DNA from: Mongoliimonas terrestris
GTDB lineage: Bacteria; Pseudomonadota; Alphaproteobacteria; Rhizobiales; Pleomorphomonadaceae
Reading direction: 5' to 3'
Assembly: GCF_001927285.1 (NCBI RefSeq)
Contig: NZ_MSIG01000012.1
Coordinates: 1-64,000, forward strand
DNA length: 64,000 nucleotides
A model generated the notes under the pieces. That model was given only the letters and a program-made list of their open reading frames with translations. It searched no databases and was not told the DNA's origin. Made by a program: the position numbers and the translations under genes. Shown here in pieces: positions 59,791-64,000 of this stretch. How positions within the stretch are numbered: position 1 is the first letter of the stretch; every line of letters starts with the position of its first letter.

Positions 59791-60375
59791 ATGACCGACC
59801 TTTTCGCCTTCGGCCTAGCCGTCCTCGCCCTCCTCGCCACGCCCGGCCCCACCAACACGCTCCTGGCCGCCTCGGGCGCGAGCGTCGGCCTGCGCCGCTC
59901 GCTGCGCCTGGTGCCGGTCGAACTCACCGCCTATGCGATGTCGATCGGCGGCCTCACCGTCGGGCTCGGCCCCACGGTCGGCGCCGAACCGGGCCTTCAG
60001 ACGGGGCTGCGGCTCGCCGCCGGCGCCTGGCTCGCCTGGTGCGCCGTGCGGCTCTGGCGCGAGGCGGGCGGGCGCTTCGAAGGCGCGCGGAAACCGATCG
60101 GGCCTCAACGCATCTTCGTCACCACACTCCTCAACCCGAAAGCACTCGTCTTCGCCTTCGTGATCATGCCGCAACCGCCGTCCGTCGCCCACGCGGCCCT
60201 CTTCGCCGTGCTGGTCGCCGCCGTCGCTCTCGGCTGGGCGGCGCTCGGTGCCGCGATGGCCGCAGGCGCCGGCGGGCGGGCCTCCCCAACCCGGATCTAC
60301 CGCCTGTCAGCCGTCCTCCTCGGCCTCTTCGCGTCGCTCCTAGCCGGATCGACCATGGCGGCGGCTGTCCTCTGA
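59791..60375 (+). CDS. LysE-family amino-acid exporter-like protein
   Basis: A 194-residue six-helix transporter of the LysE/RhtB superfamily (ALLATPGPTNTLLAASGASVGLRRSLRLVPVE region and LNPKALVFAFVIMP). Substrate is unknown. An ATG at 59773 would add six residues; no clear ribosome site at either. It is inserted between recN and ligA, which are adjacent in many Rhizobiales. Confidence 0.85.
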   Translation: MTDLFAFGLAVLALLATPGPTNTLLAASGASVGLRRSLRLVPVELTAYAMSIGGLTVGLGPTVGAEPGLQTGLRLAAGAWLAWCAVRLWREAGGRFEGARKPIGPQRIFVTTLLNPKALVFAFVIMPQPPSVAHAALFAVLVAAVALGWAALGAAMAAGAGGRASPTRIYRLSAVLLGLFASLLAGSTMAAAVL

Positions 60376-60501
60376 CAGACGACGCGGGCAGCCCCGAAGG
60401 GTCGGACCCTTGCGACCGCAGGCCGGTGCTCCACCCTTGAGATCGGCCCGCGTCCGGTGTCGAATGCCGGCCGGAATCGCGTTGGTTGATCGAGGTGCCC
60501 C

Positions 60502-62661
60502 GTGTCGGACCAGTCCCTTGCCCTGAAGCCCGTGGAGAGCCTGACGCTGGAGGAAGCGCAAGCGGAACTGGGCCGTCTCGCCGCCGAGATCGCCGTTCAC
60601 GACAAGGCCTATCACGGCGCCGACGCGCCCCTCATCACCGACGCCGAATACGACGCCCTCCGCGCCCGCAATCTCGCCATCGAAGAGCGTTTCCCCGAAC
60701 TGGTGCGCGCCGACAGCCCCTCCCGCCGCGTCGGCGCCACGCCGTCGGAAGCCTTCGCGGAGATCCGCCACGCCCGGCCGATGCTCTCGCTCGACAACCT
60801 CTTCTCCGACGAGGACGTGGTCGACTTCGCGGACAGCGTGCGCCGCTTCCTCGGGCTTGGCGCCGACGCCCTGCCGGTCTTCACGGCCGAGCCCAAGATC
60901 GACGGCCTCTCGCTCTCCATCCGCTACGAGGGTGGCCGGCTCGCGGTGGCGGCGACCCGCGGCGACGGCCTCACGGGCGAGAACGTCACCGCCAACGTGC
61001 GGACCATCGCGGACATTCCCGACACCCTGCCGGCGGGGGTGCCGGACGTGGTGGAGATCCGCGGCGAGGTCTACATGGGCCGCAAGGACTTTCTCGCCCT
61101 CAACGAGCGCATGCGGGCCGAGGGCGGCAAGGTGTTCGCCAACCCGCGGAACGCCGCCGCCGGGTCGCTGCGCCAGCTCGATCCGACCATCACGGCCAAA
61201 CGGCCCTTGCGCTTCTTCGCCTATGCGTGGGGCGACATGCCCCGCCTGGAGACGACCCAGTACGACACGGTCCGCCGCTTCGCCGACTGGGGCTTTCCGG
61301 TCAACGACCTGATGGTGCGCTGCCCCTCCGTGGAGGCCATGATCGCCCACTATCACCGCATCGAGGCCGACCGGGCGACGCTCGACTACGACATCGACGG
61401 CGTCGTCTACAAGGTGGACGACCTCACCCTCCAGGACCGGCTAGGCTTCCGCTCGCGCAGCCCACGCTGGGCGACCGCCCACAAGTTCCCCGCCGAACGG
61501 GCCTTCACGGTGCTGAAGGACATCGAGATCCAGGTCGGCCGCACCGGCGCCCTCACCCCCGTCGCCAAGCTGGAGCCGGTCACCGTCGGCGGCGTGGTCG
61601 TCTCCAACGCCACACTCCACAACGAGGACTATATCAAGGGCATCGGCCAGTCGGGCCTGCCGATCCGCGAAGGCCGCGACATCCGCGTCGGCGACACGGT
61701 GATCGTCCAGCGCGCCGGCGACGTGATCCCGCAGATCGTCGACGTGGTGACGGACAAGCGCGGCCCGGACTCCGTGCCCTACGTCTTCCCCACCCTCTGC
61801 CCGGCGTGCGGCAGCCACGCGGTGCGCGAGGAGCGCGGCGACGGGCGGCTCGACGCGGTGCGCCGCTGCACCGGCGGGCTGGTCTGCCCGGCCCAGCAGG
61901 TGGAGAAGCTGAAGCACTTCGCCTCCCGCAACGCCTTCGACATCGAGGGCCTCGGAGACAAGCAGATCGAGTTCTTCCACGCACTGGAGGAACCGGAGCT
62001 TCGCATCCGCACCCCCGCCGACATCTTCACCCTGGAGGCGCGCGAGGCGAAGAGCTTCAAGCGCCTGCGCGACTTTCCCGGCTTCGGCGCCACCTCGGTG
62101 AAGAACCTCTTCGCCGCCATCGAGGCGCGCCGGGCCATCGCGCTCAACCGGCTGATCTTCGGCCTCGGCATCCGCCACGTGGGCGAGACCAACGCCAAGA
62201 TCCTCGCCCGCGCCTACGGCACCTGGGACCACTTCCAGGAGGCCATGATCGCCGCCGCCGACAAGCCCGGCGAAGCCTGGGCGGAGCTCAACGCCGTCGA
62301 CGGCATCGGCACCGTGGTGGCCGAGGCGGTGGTGGACTTCTTCGCCGAGCCGCACAACCGCGACGCCGTCGCCGCCCTGTTGGCCGAGGTGCGGCCGGAG
62401 GCGATGGAGGCGCTGGTCGCGGTCGCCTCCCCGGTCGCCGGCAAGACCGTCGTCTTCACCGGCAGCCTGGAGAAGATGACCCGCGACGAGGCCAAGGCGA
62501 CCGCCGAGCGCCTGGGCGCCAAGGTCGCCGGTTCGGTGTCGAAGAAGACCGACCTGGTGGTCGCCGGCCCCGGCGCCGGCTCCAAGCTCGCCAAGGCCAC
62601 GGAACTCGGCATCGAGGTGATCGACGAGGACGCCTGGCTTGAGCGGATCCAGGGGCTCTGA
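60502..62661 (+). CDS. ligA: NAD-dependent DNA ligase LigA
   Basis: A 719-residue replicative ligase. Nucleophile Lys132 in EPKIDGLSLS, the adenylation domain with CARxxPxxx-like zinc finger (CPACGSHAVREE and GLVCPAQQ), helix-hairpin-helix region (FPGFGATSVKNLF) and C-terminal BRCT (AGKTVVFTGSLEKMTRDEAKATAERLGAKV region). GTG at 60502 has TCGAGG upstream. Confidence 0.97.
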   Translation: MSDQSLALKPVESLTLEEAQAELGRLAAEIAVHDKAYHGADAPLITDAEYDALRARNLAIEERFPELVRADSPSRRVGATPSEAFAEIRHARPMLSLDNLFSDEDVVDFADSVRRFLGLGADALPVFTAEPKIDGLSLSIRYEGGRLAVAATRGDGLTGENVTANVRTIADIPDTLPAGVPDVVEIRGEVYMGRKDFLALNERMRAEGGKVFANPRNAAAGSLRQLDPTITAKRPLRFFAYAWGDMPRLETTQYDTVRRFADWGFPVNDLMVRCPSVEAMIAHYHRIEADRATLDYDIDGVVYKVDDLTLQDRLGFRSRSPRWATAHKFPAERAFTVLKDIEIQVGRTGALTPVAKLEPVTVGGVVVSNATLHNEDYIKGIGQSGLPIREGRDIRVGDTVIVQRAGDVIPQIVDVVTDKRGPDSVPYVFPTLCPACGSHAVREERGDGRLDAVRRCTGGLVCPAQQVEKLKHFASRNAFDIEGLGDKQIEFFHALEEPELRIRTPADIFTLEAREAKSFKRLRDFPGFGATSVKNLFAAIEARRAIALNRLIFGLGIRHVGETNAKILARAYGTWDHFQEAMIAAADKPGEAWAELNAVDGIGTVVAEAVVDFFAEPHNRDAVAALLAEVRPEAMEALVAVASPVAGKTVVFTGSLEKMTRDEAKATAERLGAKVAGSVSKKTDLVVAGPGAGSKLAKATELGIEVIDEDAWLERIQGL

Positions 62662-62699
62662 ACAGTTCGGACATTCAAGCGCCGCTCCCAATATCGTGA

Positions 62700-62731
62700 T
62701 TGACACGGTCAATGGGAAAGTTCGCATTTTA
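62700..62731 (+). promoter_or_regulatory. Possible promoter for the CxxC mini-gene
   Basis: TTGACA at 62700-62705 and CATTTTA at 62725-62731 with a 19-base spacer, in an AT-richer part of the ligA-downstream gap, about 58 bases before the ATG at 62790. The spacing is long for housekeeping sigma, so this is tentative. Confidence 0.35.
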
Positions 62732-62789
62732 ACGATGTCAAAGCCTCCGGCGGCGATCCTAAAGACGTCCAGCACAGGAGGCACAGGAC

Positions 62790-62945
62790 ATGTCCGTTGG
62801 TAACTGCACGAGCTGCGGGTCGCAGGGCAGCCATAGCCCTGCCCCGTCATCGCGGGTCGAAGCCCCTGCTCCGGCTCCGGCGCCCGCTCCGGTGAAAGCC
62901 GCCGCGCCGGCCGGTACCGGGCGCGTCGTCGACGTCAGCGCCTGA
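62790..62945 (+). CDS. 51-residue CxxC, Ala/Pro-rich mini-protein, unknown
   Basis: A short open frame with a very strong ribosome site (CACAGGAGG) and an N-terminal Cys6-x-x-Cys9 (GNCTSCGSQGS) followed by an AP-repeat (EAPAPAPAPAPVK) and Val-rich end. No signal peptide, no recognised family. Upstream AT-rich promoter-like sequence and clean spacing to pncA favour a real gene; lack of any match keeps confidence moderate. CxxC pairs bind metal or act in thiol chemistry. Confidence 0.6.
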   Translation: MSVGNCTSCGSQGSHSPAPSSRVEAPAPAPAPAPVKAAAPAGTGRVVDVSA

Positions 62946-63051
62946 CACGGTGGCGTCGCGGCTTCCTCGCGGGTCGCGGCGCCCCCCTTGCCGGGCGGCG
63001 GCGGCATCGGCACTCTCTCCATCGCAACGCGACACCGGAGGCTCTCGGCCC

Positions 63052-63684
63052 ATGTCCCTCGTCCTTCTTCCCACCGACGCCCTCATCGTGGTCGACGTGC
63101 AGACCGACTTCTGCCCCGGCGGCGCCCTTGCGGTGGCCGACGGCGACGCGGTGGTGCCGGTGATCAACCGGTTGGCGGGGCATTTCCGCAACGTGATTCT
63201 GACGCAGGACTGGCATCCGGCCGGGCACGCCTCCTTCGCCTCGTCGCACGCCGGCATGGCGCCTTTCCAGACGACGGAGATGCCGTACGGCACCCAGGTG
63301 CTCTGGCCGGACCACTGCGTGCAGGGCACGCCGGGCGCGGCGCTTCACCCGGACCTCTCCATCCCCCACGCCCAGCTGATCATCCGCAAGGGCTACCACC
63401 CGGCGGTCGACAGCTATTCCGCCTTCCAGGAGGCGGACCGGAGCACCCACACCGGCCTTGCCGGATATCTGCGCGAGCGCGGCATCGCCCGCGTCTTCGT
63501 CGTCGGCCTCGCCACCGACTATTGCGTCGGCTGGACCGCCCTCGACGCCCGAACCGCCGGCTTCGACGCCACGGTGATCGAGGATGCCACAAGGGGCATC
63601 GGCCTCGACGGCTCCATGGCGCGCGCCTGGGAGGCCATGGCCGCCGCCGGTGTCGGCCGCATGATGTCGACCGCGATCGTCTGA
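63052..63684 (+). CDS. pncA: PncA, nicotinamidase
   Basis: A 210-residue isochorismatase-like amidase converting nicotinamide to nicotinate for NAD salvage. The triad Asp15 (VVDVQTDF), Lys (IIRKGYHP) and Cys (ATDYCVGW) is present, with the metal site QDWHPAGHASF. CCGGAGGC is 9-11 bases before the ATG at 63052. Confidence 0.95.
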   Translation: MSLVLLPTDALIVVDVQTDFCPGGALAVADGDAVVPVINRLAGHFRNVILTQDWHPAGHASFASSHAGMAPFQTTEMPYGTQVLWPDHCVQGTPGAALHPDLSIPHAQLIIRKGYHPAVDSYSAFQEADRSTHTGLAGYLRERGIARVFVVGLATDYCVGWTALDARTAGFDATVIEDATRGIGLDGSMARAWEAMAAAGVGRMMSTAIV

Positions 63685-63733
63685 GCGCAATTTCCTTCAA
63701 GACGATCCGGCGCTGAACGGCTAGACCCTCGCC

Positions 63734-64000
63734 ATGGACCTGATCGACCAGTCCGCCGCCCTCGACCCGGCGACGCTCGGCCGCGCCGACCGTGCCCGCT
63801 TCTGGCGCGAGACCCGCCACGGCGGGCTCGAATGCCTGAGCGCGTCCTTTCGCGAGCACCGGTATGCCCCGCACAGCCACGACACTTTCGTGGTCGGCGT
63901 CATCGAGGCGGGCTGCGAGGCCTATCGGCTGCGCGGCGTGCGTCATCTGGCAGGCGCCGGCGACCTCTGCTTCGTCAATCCGGGCGAGGTGCACGACGGC
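63734..64000 (+). CDS. AraC-family regulator, N-terminal part (cut by window edge)
   Basis: The first 89 codons of a regulator: an AraC-binding cupin domain with APHSHDTFVVGVIEAG, GDLCFVNPGEVHDG and YRLRGVRHLAGAG. The helix-turn-helix part would lie beyond 64000. Ligand unknown. The ATG at 63734 has no strong ribosome site. Confidence 0.75.
   Translation, partial: MDLIDQSAALDPATLGRADRARFWRETRHGGLECLSASFREHRYAPHSHDTFVVGVIEAGCEAYRLRGVRHLAGAGDLCFVNPGEVHDG

Overview
The window is GC-rich (I judge about 70%), densely coded DNA with alphaproteobacterial chromosomal content. Several features point to Hyphomicrobiales/Rhizobiales: a BA14K-family protein, an HmuTUV haemin locus with a RirA-type iron box, a BigR/SqrR-type persulfide sensor, AqpS in the arsenic operon, candidate EcfG (general stress) promoters, and the lpxC-bamD-recN-ligA order. 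I cannot name the genus. I see no phage, plasmid, integrase, transposase or CRISPR array. The only mobile-like material is a small family of palindromic REP-type repeats between genes.

Layout. 1-1357: REP copies around an orphan cbbX (red-type Rubisco activase). 1358-8871: PQQ block on the minus strand, with pqqABCDE, a trehalose-phosphatase/glycerate-kinase pair, and a secreted glucose/sorbosone-dehydrogenase-like protein fused to a PEBP domain. 8984-18542: pcm, then an envelope/ribosome stress group (DUF4142, glycine-rich BON protein, HPF/RaiA fused to a cold-shock-like domain), a DUF442 protein, a SelD-type FAD oxidoreductase, fdhD, a thiolase, a GFA protein and a secreted esterase. Two genes here carry EcfG-like promoters. 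18565-24245: haem acquisition (monooxygenase, TonB receptor, HmuTUV) around a TGA-N9-TCA box. 24343-31814: sulfide/persulfide locus (BigR/SqrR-like repressor, TrxC, SQR, rhodanese, DUF2892, RND pump) whose three promoters share one 9-mer. 32341-42251: PQQ-system binding protein, then a minus-strand peptide/amide ABC transporter cluster with a MATE pump and an acetamidase/formamidase. 42466-44472: arsenic operon. 44731-50790: DedA pair, tRNA-Lys(CTT), leuA, DUF1328, PhzF, BA14K, NUDIX. 51027-64000: methyltransferase, prmA, an Xaa-Pro aminopeptidase, lpxC-bamD-recN-(REP, lysE)-ligA, a tiny CxxC protein, pncA and a truncated AraC regulator.

How the genes work together. PQQ made by pqqABCDE could serve the periplasmic sugar dehydrogenase at 7057-8871 and a PQQ-dependent alcohol system implied by the binding protein at 32341-33609. 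The sulfide locus would sense persulfide (two Cys spaced as in BigR/SqrR), oxidise sulfide (SQR), move sulfane sulfur (rhodanese, DUF2892), reduce persulfides (TrxC), and possibly export a product through the RND pump. That last role is the most novel idea here. The arsenic operon has two unrelated arsenate reductases and an aquaglyceroporin but no dedicated arsenite pump.
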